Assembly: GCA_963843565.1 (NCBI GenBank)
Contig: CAWJKY010000004.1
Location: forward strand, 186,001-250,000
Origin: DASZQY01 sp963843565
Lineage (GTDB): Bacteria > Pseudomonadota > Alphaproteobacteria > Rhizobiales > Kaistiaceae
Direction of reading: 5' to 3'
DNA: 64,000 nt
Position numbers and translations under genes: made by a program. Shown here piece by piece: positions 1-8,827 of this stretch (positions within the stretch are counted from its first letter, which is position 1; every line of letters starts with the position of its first letter). Under the pieces are notes generated by a model. It was given only the letters and a program-made list of their open reading frames with translations, was not told the origin of the DNA and ran no database searches.

Positions 1-104
1 ACCAGAGCATGTACCGGGCCAAGCGCCTCGGCCGCAATCGCGTCGAGCGCATGCCGCTCGACCGCGACGACGAGGAAGCGGAGACGATCATCCGCATCGC
101 CTGA
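1..104 (+). CDS. C-terminal end of a GGDEF (diguanylate cyclase) protein, partial
   Basis: Only the last 33 codons are in the window. They are read from base 3 and stop with TGA at 102-104. The first residues, SMYRAKRLGRNRVE, match the closing helix of GGDEF domains (typically YRAK-x-x-GRNRV), followed by a short acidic tail. The catalytic motif lies upstream of the window, so activity cannot be judged. The next gene, starting at 263, is a complete GGDEF protein with the same closing motif (LYRAKMQGRDRVE), so two cyclase-type genes stand in a row on the same strand. Confidence 0.75.
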   Translation, partial: QSMYRAKRLGRNRVERMPLDRDDEEAETIIRIA

Positions 105-262
105 ACGTGGGTTTTGCGCCCTTGCGGTGCTTAACGAGCGGTTGACGAAACCCGTAACTTTGCTTGCGCCTCGCTAACAGGAAATGAGGGTCGGGCGCGT
201 AAGGTCACCGTCCTTGGGGGGCCGGACCAGGACGCCGGCCACAGGACAAGGGCAGGCGCGTT

Positions 263-1474
263 ATGGTCATCGATCTCCCGACGCTGATGATTGCCGGCAG
301 TTTCGTATCTGCCGTCAGCGGCGTGTTTCTGATTTTCGCCTGGCTCCAGACCGATCACGCCTACGGCGTGCTGTGGTGGGCCGCCGCCGACATCATCCTC
401 GCGATCGCCATTCCGATGATGGCCTCGCCGGACCTCGTTCCGGGCGAGCCGCCGCTCATCATCGCCATCACGCTCCTCAATCTCAGCCCGGCGCTGATCT
501 GGGCGTCGGCGCGCGCCGTCAACCGCCGCCGCGTCGACCTGACCCTGATCGCTTCCGGCGCCATCGTGTGGCTGATCGCCTACGCCATGCCGGCGTTCCG
601 CGCCGACACCAACGCCCAGGTTTCGTTGAACCTGGCGATCGTCGCCGTCTTCCTCCTGCTCGCCGCCTTCGAGTTCTGGCGCGGCCGCTCCGAACACCTG
701 TCCGCCCGCTGGCCGCTCGTCGTGCTGCTCGGACTGCATGCCCTGTTCTCGATCACCAGCGGGATCGATACCGCGCTGGGCGGCTCCGTCACCTCCGGCA
801 TCGCGGTGCTCCAGAGCTGGCTGGGCTTCGTCCATCTCGAGACCCTGGCCTTCGTCATCGGGACCTCGATCTTCACGGTCGCCATGGCCCGCGAGCGCAA
901 CGAGCTCCAGCACAAGATCGCCGCGGCGACCGACTCGCTGACCGGCGTCGCGACGCGCCGCGCCTTCTACGAGGAGGGCGAGAACCTGGTGGCGTCCAGC
1001 CTCCAGAGCGACACCTCGCTGGCGCTCATCCTGTTCGACCTCGATGCGTTCAAGGCGATCAACGACACCCTCGGCCACGGCTACGGCGACGAGGTGCTGC
1101 GGCTGTTCGGCGCCTCCGCCATGAAGACGCTGCGCGGCTCCGATCTCGTCGGCCGCCTCGGCGGCGAGGAGTTCGCCGCGCTCCTGCCCGGCGCCAGCAT
1201 CGGCGCGGCCTATCTGGCAGCGGAGCGCATCCGCCTCGCCTTCACCGCGGCCTGCGCCAACATCACCGACAAGGGCATCCGGGCGACCGTCAGCGCCGGC
1301 ATCACCCAAGCGCGCTCCGATTCGACCCTCGACCGGCTCATCCAGTCCGCCGACCTGGCGCTCTATCGCGCCAAGATGCAGGGCCGCGATCGCGTCGAGG
1401 TTGCGGAAAGCGCCGACACCGAAATGCCGCTGGAGCCGGCCGCGGCCGCGACGTTGACCCGCCGCGTCGCCTGA
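263..1474 (+). CDS. Membrane-bound GGDEF diguanylate cyclase
   Basis: 403 residues. The N-terminal half (about 5-205) holds six or seven hydrophobic segments and is probably a membrane sensor domain; I cannot assign it to a named MASE family. The C-terminal half is a GGDEF domain that makes cyclic di-GMP from two GTP. The signature GGEEF is intact at residues 300-304. An RxxD inhibitory site (RGSD, 291-294) lies the canonical five residues upstream, so product inhibition by c-di-GMP is expected. The ATG at 263 follows the preceding GGDEF gene by 158 bases. The signal sensed by the membrane part is unknown. Confidence 0.88.
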   Translation: MVIDLPTLMIAGSFVSAVSGVFLIFAWLQTDHAYGVLWWAAADIILAIAIPMMASPDLVPGEPPLIIAITLLNLSPALIWASARAVNRRRVDLTLIASGAIVWLIAYAMPAFRADTNAQVSLNLAIVAVFLLLAAFEFWRGRSEHLSARWPLVVLLGLHALFSITSGIDTALGGSVTSGIAVLQSWLGFVHLETLAFVIGTSIFTVAMARERNELQHKIAAATDSLTGVATRRAFYEEGENLVASSLQSDTSLALILFDLDAFKAINDTLGHGYGDEVLRLFGASAMKTLRGSDLVGRLGGEEFAALLPGASIGAAYLAAERIRLAFTAACANITDKGIRATVSAGITQARSDSTLDRLIQSADLALYRAKMQGRDRVEVAESADTEMPLEPAAAATLTRRVA

Positions 1475-1487
1475 ACGGCGGCGCGCG

Positions 1488-2153
1488 TCAGCCCGGCCTC
1501 AGCGCGGCGCCGATCAGCGCCTTCGCCTCGGCCGAATCCCAGGCCGCCGGACCTTCCACGATCCCCATCCGACAGCCGTTGCCGTCGACCAGCAGCGTCG
1601 TCGGCAGTCCGTAGGCAAGGCCGCGCTTCTTCAGCGCCGCGAAGATTCCCATCGACGGATCGGAATAGAACGTGAGGTTGGTCACGCCGATGTCCGCGAG
1701 AAACGCTTTTGGTCGGTCGGGCCCGCTGGTGTCGACGTTGATGGCCGCGACCGCGAAGCTGTCGCTGCCCATGTCCTTCTGCAGGCGGTCGAGGGCCGGC
1801 ATCTCCGCCCGGCAGGGTACGCACCACGTCGCCCACAGGTTGACCAGCACCACCTTGCCCTTGAAGGCAGCGAGGCTGGCATCGGCGCCATCCGGCGCCT
1901 TGAAGGTGAGGTCGTCGAGACGTTCCGGCTTCGTCGCGATCCGGAAAGCGGCGAGCGCGCCGGTGGCGAGCGGATCGAGTTTGGCAGCCGCGGTCACGGC
2001 GTCGGCGCAGCCGGTCGACGCGGAATCGGCGGCGAAGTTGCCAATTCCCGTTTCCCTGACATATACCGCCACCGACCCGGCTACCACGCCGGCAACGGCG
2101 GCGGCGATGCCGATCAGAACCGCGGCGCGGCGAGATCGTTGTTTATCGCTCAT
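1488..2153 (-). CDS. tlpA: TlpA-like membrane-anchored thiol-disulfide oxidoreductase
   Basis: 221 residues from the ATG at 2151-2153; the frame stays open upstream, but MSDKQRS directly before the membrane anchor is the natural start. A basic N-terminus and one transmembrane helix (about 10-31) anchor a periplasmic thioredoxin-fold domain. The active site is WCVPC (C111, C114), and the cis-proline motif GLPT follows in the C-terminal third. Members of the TlpA/ResA/CycY family reduce cysteines of apocytochrome c or of copper-site proteins for cytochrome oxidase assembly. The gene is divergent from argH with only 30 bases between the starts, an arrangement I recall from rhizobia such as Bradyrhizobium. 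The exact client protein is not visible from sequence. Confidence 0.88.
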   Translation of the reverse strand: MSDKQRSRRAAVLIGIAAAVAGVVAGSVAVYVRETGIGNFAADSASTGCADAVTAAAKLDPLATGALAAFRIATKPERLDDLTFKAPDGADASLAAFKGKVVLVNLWATWCVPCRAEMPALDRLQKDMGSDSFAVAAINVDTSGPDRPKAFLADIGVTNLTFYSDPSMGIFAALKKRGLAYGLPTTLLVDGNGCRMGIVEGPAAWDSAEAKALIGAALRPG

Positions 2154-2183
2154 TTCGTGCCACTGGTTCCTGAAGGTCCGATC

Positions 2184-3626
2184 ATGAAGAACCGCATGTG
2201 GGGCGGCCGTTTCAAGGAAGGCCCCGATGCCGTCATGGAGGAAATCAACGCCTCGATCGACGTCGACCGGCACCTCTTTCGCCAGGACATCGCCGGCTCC
2301 AAGGCGCACGCCCGGATGCTCGCCCGGCAGGGCATCATCGCGGCGGACGATGCCCAAAAGATCGAGGCCGGTCTAGACACGATCCTGCGAGAAATCGAAG
2401 CAGGCGAGTTCGCATTTTCGGCGGCCCTCGAGGACATCCACCTGAACATCGAGGCGCGGCTTGGCGAGCTGATCGGGCCCGCCGCCGGACGGCTGCATAC
2501 GGCGCGTTCGCGCAACGACCAGGTCGCCACCGACCTGAAGCTGTGGGTGCGTGACGCCGTCGACGACATCGGCGTCGGCCTCGCTGTGCTTCAGGAGACG
2601 CTGGCCGAGCGGGCGCTTGCCGCCGCCGGCACGGTCATGCCCGGATTCACCCACCTGCAGATCGCCCAGCCGGTGACCCTCGGCCACCATCTCCTCGCCT
2701 ACGTCGAGATGTTCGGACGCGACCGCGGCCGCTTCGCCGACGCGCGCGCCCGGCTGAACGAATCCCCGCTCGGCGCCGCCGCGCTGGCCGGCACGTCATT
2801 TCCCATCGACCGCGACATGACCGCGACCGAACTCGGCTTCGCCCGGCCGGCCGCCAACTCGCTCGACGCCGTCTCCGACCGCGACTTCGCCCTCGAGGTG
2901 CTCGCCGCCGCGGCGATCGCCGCCGTTCACCTGTCGCGTTTCGCCGAAGAGATCGTGATCTGGTCGTCGACCGCGTTCGGTTTCGTGACCCTGTCGGACC
3001 GCTTCACCAGCGGCTCCTCGATCATGCCGCAGAAGCGCAACCCCGACGCCAGCGAGCTGGTGCGCGCCAAGAGCGGCCGCATCATCGGCGCGCTCACCGG
3101 CCTGCTGGTGGTCATGAAGGGGCTGCCGCTCGCCTACGCCAAGGACATGCAGGAGGACAAGGCGCCGATCTTCGACGCGTTCCGCGCGCTGTCGGTGTGC
3201 ATCACCGCCATGACCGGCATGGTCGCCGACATGACACCGAACGAACGCGCCATGCAGAAGGCCGCCGGCAGCGCCTATTCGACCGCGACCGACCTCGCCG
3301 ACTGGCTGGTGCGCACCCTCGCCCTGCCCTTCCGTCAGGCCCACGAGGTCACCGGGCGCATCGTGGCGGCGGCCGAGGCCCGGCACGTTTCGCTGGAGAA
3401 GCTGCCGCTTGCCGCGATGCAGGACGTTGAGCCGCGGATCACCGAGGCCGTTTACGACGTGCTCGGCGCGCGCCGCTCGGTAAAGAGCCGCGCGAGCTAT
3501 GGCGGCACCGCGCCCGAGAACGTCCGCAAGCAGGCCCGCCGCTGGCTGAAACAGCTGCGCAAGGAACTAAAGCCGCCTCTCAGGGAGAGTCCCAATGACG
3601 GCGAGAAGGAAGTACCGGGAAGCTAG
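2184..3626 (+). CDS. argH: Argininosuccinate lyase
   Basis: 480 residues from the ATG at 2184 (MKNRMWGGRF). ArgH splits argininosuccinate into arginine and fumarate, the last step of arginine synthesis, in the cytoplasm as a homotetramer. The fumarase/aspartase superfamily signature GSSIMPQKRNP is intact at residues 277-287, and the substrate-binding motif TARSRNDQ is present near residue 112. The protein is slightly longer than usual. The family-like sequence ends around LKQLRKELK, and the last 17 or so residues are read from DNA that also contains the ribosome-binding site and first codons of the following FRG gene (start 3595). The original 3' end of argH was therefore probably replaced when that gene was inserted. 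Confidence 0.96.
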   Translation: MKNRMWGGRFKEGPDAVMEEINASIDVDRHLFRQDIAGSKAHARMLARQGIIAADDAQKIEAGLDTILREIEAGEFAFSAALEDIHLNIEARLGELIGPAAGRLHTARSRNDQVATDLKLWVRDAVDDIGVGLAVLQETLAERALAAAGTVMPGFTHLQIAQPVTLGHHLLAYVEMFGRDRGRFADARARLNESPLGAAALAGTSFPIDRDMTATELGFARPAANSLDAVSDRDFALEVLAAAAIAAVHLSRFAEEIVIWSSTAFGFVTLSDRFTSGSSIMPQKRNPDASELVRAKSGRIIGALTGLLVVMKGLPLAYAKDMQEDKAPIFDAFRALSVCITAMTGMVADMTPNERAMQKAAGSAYSTATDLADWLVRTLALPFRQAHEVTGRIVAAAEARHVSLEKLPLAAMQDVEPRITEAVYDVLGARRSVKSRASYGGTAPENVRKQARRWLKQLRKELKPPLRESPNDGEKEVPGS

Positions 3627-4461
3627 GATCGACTCGTGGGGCCGGTTCGTGGAGACCGTGTCCCGCGATCATGCCAACTGGGCCTTTCGCGGCCAGACCG
3701 ATACCATGTGGCCTCTCCAGAGCACTCTAGCTCGGAGGTTCCACACAGCAGGGATTCATCGGGACGCCTGGCCGGAACAGGAAAGCCGCATCCTGCAAAT
3801 CTTCCGACGCAAGGCGCACCTCTTCCTCGATCACATTCCCGATGAGGACGACTCGTTCCAGTGGCTGGCGATCATGCAGCACCATGGCGCGCCGACCCGC
3901 CTGCTGGACTTCACGTGGTCGCCTTACGTCGCCGCGTTCTTCGCCCTCGAGCACGCGACGGCAGACGCGGCAATCTGGGCGATCAATCCGCCCGCGCTAA
4001 TCGATCACCTGGTCGCGCACGCGGACGGCAAGCACACACCCGTAGACGAATTTGGGCTGTGGAACAGGGGCGCCTACGAGAAATACTTCCTGAACAACGA
4101 GCTCTCGTTCGTGGTCTACGGCGAACCGCAGGTGATGAACCAGCGCCTCGTTGCTCAGTCGGGGACGTTCGTGACCCCGAGCGCGCTGGCGGTCCCAGTC
4201 GAGGCAATTATCGCGAAATACCGGAACGCCGGCGACGTGCTGACAAAGTTCGTGCTGCCCGCGGACAAGGTGCGCGAAGAAGCGATGTCTGAGTTGTACA
4301 AGATGAACATCACCCACTACACACTCTTCCCTGGGCTCGACGGGCTCGCCCGATCAATGGGCTACGAGTCGGAATTCAACTGGTCCTTCGACCCGCGGAC
4401 TATGAAGGACAGGCCCGGCTATTCCGACGAACGCGCGCGCTCTTGGACGATGACCGAGTAG
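3595..4461 (+). CDS. FRG-domain protein, probable accessory/defence-type gene
   Basis: 288 residues. The ATG at 3595 lies inside the end of argH (32-base overlap) and is preceded by a strong ribosome-binding site, AGGGAGAG. The FRG domain (named after Phe-Arg-Gly) is recognised by WAFRGQ at residues 29-34 and by HHGAPTRLLD at 96-105, followed by an aromatic-rich YVAAFFALEH. The biochemical activity of the domain is not established; FRG genes are frequent in phages and genomic islands. Base composition is lower in GC than the flanking genes (31 of 60 for the line from 4081). The gene interrupts argH-lptM-lysA, a block normally contiguous in alphaproteobacteria, which supports recent insertion. 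There is no transmembrane segment or signal peptide, so it is probably cytoplasmic. Confidence 0.85.
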   Translation: MTARRKYREARIDSWGRFVETVSRDHANWAFRGQTDTMWPLQSTLARRFHTAGIHRDAWPEQESRILQIFRRKAHLFLDHIPDEDDSFQWLAIMQHHGAPTRLLDFTWSPYVAAFFALEHATADAAIWAINPPALIDHLVAHADGKHTPVDEFGLWNRGAYEKYFLNNELSFVVYGEPQVMNQRLVAQSGTFVTPSALAVPVEAIIAKYRNAGDVLTKFVLPADKVREEAMSELYKMNITHYTLFPGLDGLARSMGYESEFNWSFDPRTMKDRPGYSDERARSWTMTE

Positions 4462-4552
4462 GGCGCCGGTGGCACCCGGGCGCGCTGTACCCGCTGTGGC
4501 ACAATGCTATGCTGGGGTCTGGCGCCTGAGACGCGAATTTCGGAAGACAGAG

Positions 4553-4747
4553 ATGGTACGTCTGGACCAAAGGTTTGTGACCATTGTCGTGGCGGTCAGC
4601 CTCGCCGTGAGCGCGTCCCTGGCGCTGTCCGCCTGCGGCCGCAAAGGCGGCCTCGAGGCGCCGCCGCCGGACAATGGCGCCGTCACCCGCCAGCCCGGCG
4701 CGCCCGCCAACCCCGATCGCCCGTTCGTTCTCGATCCCCTGCTCTGA
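4553..4747 (+). CDS. Small LptM-like (YifL-type) lipoprotein
   Basis: 64 residues from the ATG at 4553. A hydrophobic signal segment (about 8-26) ends in the lipobox LSAC with the lipidated cysteine at residue 28. CGRKGGLE directly follows, the hallmark of the LptM/YifL small lipoprotein family, whose enterobacterial member helps assembly of the LPS translocon LptD. The rest is a short Pro-rich tail. It sits immediately before lysA, the usual place for this family. An upstream in-frame ATG at 4469 would add 28 residues before the signal peptide and is unlikely. Function in this organism is inferred from family only. Confidence 0.82.
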   Translation: MVRLDQRFVTIVVAVSLAVSASLALSACGRKGGLEAPPPDNGAVTRQPGAPANPDRPFVLDPLL

Positions 4748-4760
4748 CCGGTCTCGCCCC

Positions 4761-6029
4761 GTGAACCATTTCCAATACCAGCACGGCGTGCTCCACGCCG
4801 AGGACGTGCCCCTGCCGACGATCGCCGCCGCCGTCGGCACGCCCTTCTACTGCTATTCGACGGCGACGCTGACCCGCCACTATCGCGTCTTCAAGGAGGC
4901 GTTTGCCGGTCTCGACGTGATGATCTGCTACGCCATGAAGGCGAACTCCAACCAGTCGGTGATCCGTACCTTCGTCGAGCAGGGCGCCGGGCTCGACGTG
5001 GTCTCGGAGGGCGAACTGCGCCGAGCCCTCGCCGCCGGCGCGGCGCCCGACCACATCGTCTTCGCCGGCGTCGGCAAGACCGCCCGCGAGATCGCCTTCG
5101 CCATCGACACCGGGATCCTGTGCTTCAACGTCGAGTCGGAGCCGGAACTGGAGCGCATCTCGGAGATCGCCACGTCCAAGGGTGCCACCGCCGCCGTCTC
5201 CATTCGGGTCAACCCGGACGTCGACGCGCGCACCCACGCCAAGATCACCACCGGCCTCGCGGGCAGCAAGTTCGGCATTCCCTACACCCGCGCCCGTGAG
5301 GTCTATGCGCACGCCGCCGCGCTTCCGGGCCTTCGCGTCACCGGCGTCGACGTGCACATCGGCAGCCAGATCACCGATCTCGCGCCCTACGACGAGGCCT
5401 ATGGCCTGCTCGCCGATCTGGTTCGCGACCTGCGCGCGGCCGGCCATGCCATCGACCATGTCGATGCCGGCGGCGGCCTCGGCATCCCCTACCGGCTCGA
5501 CGATCCGCCGCCGCCCGAGCCCGCCGCCTACGGCGAGATCGTGCGCCGCCGCCTCGGCAACCTCGGCGCCCGCATCCTGTTCGAGCCCGGCCGCATGTTC
5601 GTCGGCAACGCCGGCATCCTGGTTTCCGAGGTCGTTTACGTGAAGCAGGGCGCCACCAAGACGTTCGTCATCGTCGATGCCGCCATGAACGACCTGATCC
5701 GCCCGACCCTCTACGAGGCCCATCACGACGTGCGGCCCGTGGAGCAGCCGCCGCCCGGCGCACCGCGGCTCGTCGCCGACGTGGTCGGTGGTGTCTGCGA
5801 GACCGGCGACTATCTCGCCCGCGACCGCGACATCGCGTCGGTCAAGGCGGGCGATCTCGTCGCGATCATGACCGCCGGCGCCTACGGCGCGGTCCAGGGG
5901 TCGACCTACAACTCCCGCCTGCTCGCCCCGGAAATCATGGTGAACGGAGCCGAATGGGCGGTGGTCAGGCCGCGCCAGACCTATGACGAGCTGATCGGCC
6001 TCGACCGGACGGCGCCCTGGCTCGCCTGA
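4761..6029 (+). CDS. lysA: Diaminopimelate decarboxylase
   Basis: 422 residues from the GTG at 4761 (VNHFQYQHGVL), 13 bases after the lipoprotein gene. The frame is open further upstream, but this start matches the usual N-terminus of the family. LysA is a PLP enzyme with an alanine-racemase fold that decarboxylates meso-diaminopimelate to lysine. The PLP lysine is K60 in YAMKANSN, the glycine-rich phosphate-binding segment (GGGLGIPY) lies in the middle, and the catalytic cysteine motif CETGDYLA is near the C-terminus. The gene completes lysine synthesis and is probably co-transcribed with the lipoprotein gene and, since its insertion, with the FRG gene upstream. Confidence 0.96.
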   Translation: MNHFQYQHGVLHAEDVPLPTIAAAVGTPFYCYSTATLTRHYRVFKEAFAGLDVMICYAMKANSNQSVIRTFVEQGAGLDVVSEGELRRALAAGAAPDHIVFAGVGKTAREIAFAIDTGILCFNVESEPELERISEIATSKGATAAVSIRVNPDVDARTHAKITTGLAGSKFGIPYTRAREVYAHAAALPGLRVTGVDVHIGSQITDLAPYDEAYGLLADLVRDLRAAGHAIDHVDAGGGLGIPYRLDDPPPPEPAAYGEIVRRRLGNLGARILFEPGRMFVGNAGILVSEVVYVKQGATKTFVIVDAAMNDLIRPTLYEAHHDVRPVEQPPPGAPRLVADVVGGVCETGDYLARDRDIASVKAGDLVAIMTAGAYGAVQGSTYNSRLLAPEIMVNGAEWAVVRPRQTYDELIGLDRTAPWLA

Positions 6030-6149
6030 AGGCCGGTCGCCGAGACGTGATCCGGTGAGCGGCGAGATGCCTTGCGGACGCCGCGATTTCCGTGGAACCT
6101 GCGGCAGGTATCTGCGCCGCGCGGCCCGCGGGCGCACGATGGACTGGCG

Positions 6150-8681
6150 ATGAGCGATCCCGGCCTGAGCCAAACATCAATGACCACCGAGGCAGCCGCC
6201 CGTGCGCGCATCGACCGTGCCGTTCGTCGCGCCCGGCTGGTGCTCGTCTGGGAAGCGCTGTGGCCGCGCCTGGCGCCGATCGCCACCCTCGCCGCCCTGT
6301 TCGCGGCGCTGTCGTGGCTGGGTCTGTGGCGCTACACCGGCGCCCCCGTCCGCTTCGTCGTGCTGGCGCTGTTTGCCGTCGCGTTCCTCGCCTTCCTGAT
6401 TCGGCTGGCGCGATTCCCGTTGCCCAGCCGCGCCGCTGCCTTCGCCCGCGTCGAGCAGGCGACCGGCGCCGAGCACCGCCCGGCGACCTCGTTCTCCGAC
6501 CGTCTCGCTTCGGCGCCCGATCCGACCGCCGACGTTCTCTGGGCGGCCCACCGCCGCCGCCTGCTTGCGGCGCTCCGGCAACTCCGTGTCGGCACGCCCC
6601 GACCGCGCCTCGATCGGCACGACCCCTACGCGCTCCGCTTCCTGGTCGCGATCCTGTTCGTTCTGGGTCTGGCCGTGGCCGGTCCCGAGCTTCAGAGCCG
6701 CATCGGCGAAGCCTTCGTCGGCGGCGAGCCGGTTGCGGCGACGCTGGCGCGCATCGATGCCTGGGTGACGCCGCCCGCCTACACGGGCCGCCCGCCGATC
6801 TTCCTCACCGGCGACGCCGCCAAGCCGTCGGGAACGGAATACACGGTGCCCGAGGGCAGCGTCGTCACCGTGCGCACCGGTGGCGTCCACGATCTGGAGG
6901 TCGTCGCCACGGGCGACGGCGCCAGCGCCGAGCCGCTCGCCGCGACCCCGCCGAAGGCGACCACGGCGGATGCGTCCACCGCGGCCACCGCGCCCCTCGA
7001 ACACACCTTCACGCTCACCGCGGCGGCGAGCGTCGCCGTGCGCAAGAACGGCCGCGACGTTTCCACGTGGCACTTCAAGGTCGAGCCCGACACCCCGCCG
7101 GCGATCGCTCTGGCCGGCGACCCGACCATGGCGCTGAGTGGCGCGCTCCACCTCGCCTACACGCTCGAGGACGACTATGGCGTGGTCGGCGCGCGTGCCG
7201 AGTTCGCGCCGCTGCCCGGCGCCGACGGCGAGGCCAGCGCCCGGCCGCTCTACGACGCGCCCGAGATGGTGCTTTCGCTGCCCCAGTTGCGCGTTCGCCA
7301 GGGAACCGGCGAGACCACCCGCGACCTGACGTCTCATCCGTGGGCCGGTACCAAGGTTCGCATGACGCTGGTGGCGAAGGACGAGGCCGGCCAGGAGGGG
7401 AAGAGCGCGCCCTTCGACCTGACGCTGCCCGCCCGCCGCTTCTCCAGCCCGCTCGCCCGCGCCCTCGTCGAGCAGCGCGCCAAGCTGGCGCTTGACGCCA
7501 ACGCCGCCGACAGCGTCGCCGACGCGCTCGATGCGCTGACCATGGTTCCCGAGAAGGGCATTGCCGACGCCAAAAACTATCTGGCCGTGCGGGCCGGCTA
7601 CTACCGCCTCGTCAACGCCCGCGACGACGATGACCTGCGCGGTGTCGTCGACTACCTGTGGGCGGTGGCGCTGGGCATCGAGGACGGCGGCGTCTCGCTC
7701 GCCGCCGACCAGTTGCGCTCGGCCGAGGATGCGCTCCGCAAGGCGCTCGAGAACAACGCCTCCGACGAGGAGATCGCCCGCCTTACCCAGCAGCTGCGCG
7801 ACGCCATGCAGAAGTATCTCCAGGCGCTCGCCGACCAGATGCAGAAGAACCCGCAGGCGATGAACCGCCAGCTCGATCCCAACGCGCAGATGCTGAGTTC
7901 GTCCGACCTTCAGAAGATGCTCGACCAGATCCAGAATCTCGCCAAGACCGGCGCCCGCGATGCGGCCCGCCAGCTTCTCAGCCAGCTCCAGAACATGATG
8001 GAGAACCTTCAGGCCGGTCAGACGCCGAACTCGGACAACCCGAATTCGCAGGCCATGATGCAGAGCCTCGACAAGCTCGGCGACCTCATCAAGCGTCAGG
8101 AAGACCTGATGAACCGGACCTTCAACGCCCAGAACGGCCAGAAGGACGACGGCCAGCCGATGAGCGAGCAGGAGCTCTCCGATCTCCTCAAGCAGCTTGA
8201 GAACGGCCAGCAGAGCCTCGCCGACGCGCTCAGCGAACTCCAGAAGCAGCTCGAAGGCATGGGTCTCCAGCCCGGCAAGCTCGACGGCGCCGGCCAGGCC
8301 ATGGGCCGCGCCACCCAGAACCTCGGCAACCAGAACCCCGGCTCGGCCGTCGGCGACCAGAGCAGCGCCCTCGACGCGCTGCGTCAGGGCGCCCAGGGGC
8401 TCGCCCAGCAGATGGCCCGCCAGCCCGGCCAGGGCGGCGGCATGGGCCTGGGCATGAACACCGGCGGCTTCCGCGGCGGCAACGGCTTCCAGAACACCGA
8501 TCCGCTTGGCCGCCAGCGCGCCACCACCGGCCCCGACCTCGGCGCCACCGTCAAGGTGCCCGACGCCATCGACACGCAGCGCGCCCGCGAGATCCTCGAC
8601 GCGATCCGCAAGCGGCTTGGTGATATCGGCCGGCCGCTGATCGAGCGCGACTATCTGGAGCGGCTGCTCCAGCAGTTCTGA
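6150..8681 (+). CDS. TIGR02302 / DUF4175 alphaproteobacterial membrane protein
   Basis: 843 residues from the ATG at 6150 (MSDPGLS); an ATG at 6180 is a possible later start. Two hydrophobic helices lie near residues 42-90 and a third near 165-185. A long region predicted to be outside the membrane follows. From about residue 540 it becomes strongly Gln/Asn/Met-rich, with many Q-x-M and LQNM patterns and Gly-rich stretches (about 760-800). This matches the conserved alphaproteobacterial family TIGR02302, whose length is about 850 residues and whose function is unknown. The gene follows lysA by 120 bases on the same strand, which is its common place in Rhizobiales. The Gln-rich part could form coiled coil or be disordered. 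Confidence 0.88.
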   Translation: MSDPGLSQTSMTTEAAARARIDRAVRRARLVLVWEALWPRLAPIATLAALFAALSWLGLWRYTGAPVRFVVLALFAVAFLAFLIRLARFPLPSRAAAFARVEQATGAEHRPATSFSDRLASAPDPTADVLWAAHRRRLLAALRQLRVGTPRPRLDRHDPYALRFLVAILFVLGLAVAGPELQSRIGEAFVGGEPVAATLARIDAWVTPPAYTGRPPIFLTGDAAKPSGTEYTVPEGSVVTVRTGGVHDLEVVATGDGASAEPLAATPPKATTADASTAATAPLEHTFTLTAAASVAVRKNGRDVSTWHFKVEPDTPPAIALAGDPTMALSGALHLAYTLEDDYGVVGARAEFAPLPGADGEASARPLYDAPEMVLSLPQLRVRQGTGETTRDLTSHPWAGTKVRMTLVAKDEAGQEGKSAPFDLTLPARRFSSPLARALVEQRAKLALDANAADSVADALDALTMVPEKGIADAKNYLAVRAGYYRLVNARDDDDLRGVVDYLWAVALGIEDGGVSLAADQLRSAEDALRKALENNASDEEIARLTQQLRDAMQKYLQALADQMQKNPQAMNRQLDPNAQMLSSSDLQKMLDQIQNLAKTGARDAARQLLSQLQNMMENLQAGQTPNSDNPNSQAMMQSLDKLGDLIKRQEDLMNRTFNAQNGQKDDGQPMSEQELSDLLKQLENGQQSLADALSELQKQLEGMGLQPGKLDGAGQAMGRATQNLGNQNPGSAVGDQSSALDALRQGAQGLAQQMARQPGQGGGMGLGMNTGGFRGGNGFQNTDPLGRQRATTGPDLGATVKVPDAIDTQRAREILDAIRKRLGDIGRPLIERDYLERLLQQF

Positions 8682-8827
8682 CGGATACCTCCCCGCCACG
8701 ATCGGGAGTGGCACCCTCGAGGCTCTTCCAGTACGCTTGGCAGGCGGCGCGGAGAACCGGTGGTGCCTGCCTGCCTCGATCTCGCCAGGCGCGCGCCAGC
8801 GCCACAACCGCCGCGGAGTAGCCGTAG

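Noticed and set aside
6177..8807. 876-codon open frame antisense to the DUF4175 gene
   Set aside because: Its low-complexity sequence mirrors the sense codons; the sense strand matches a known family.
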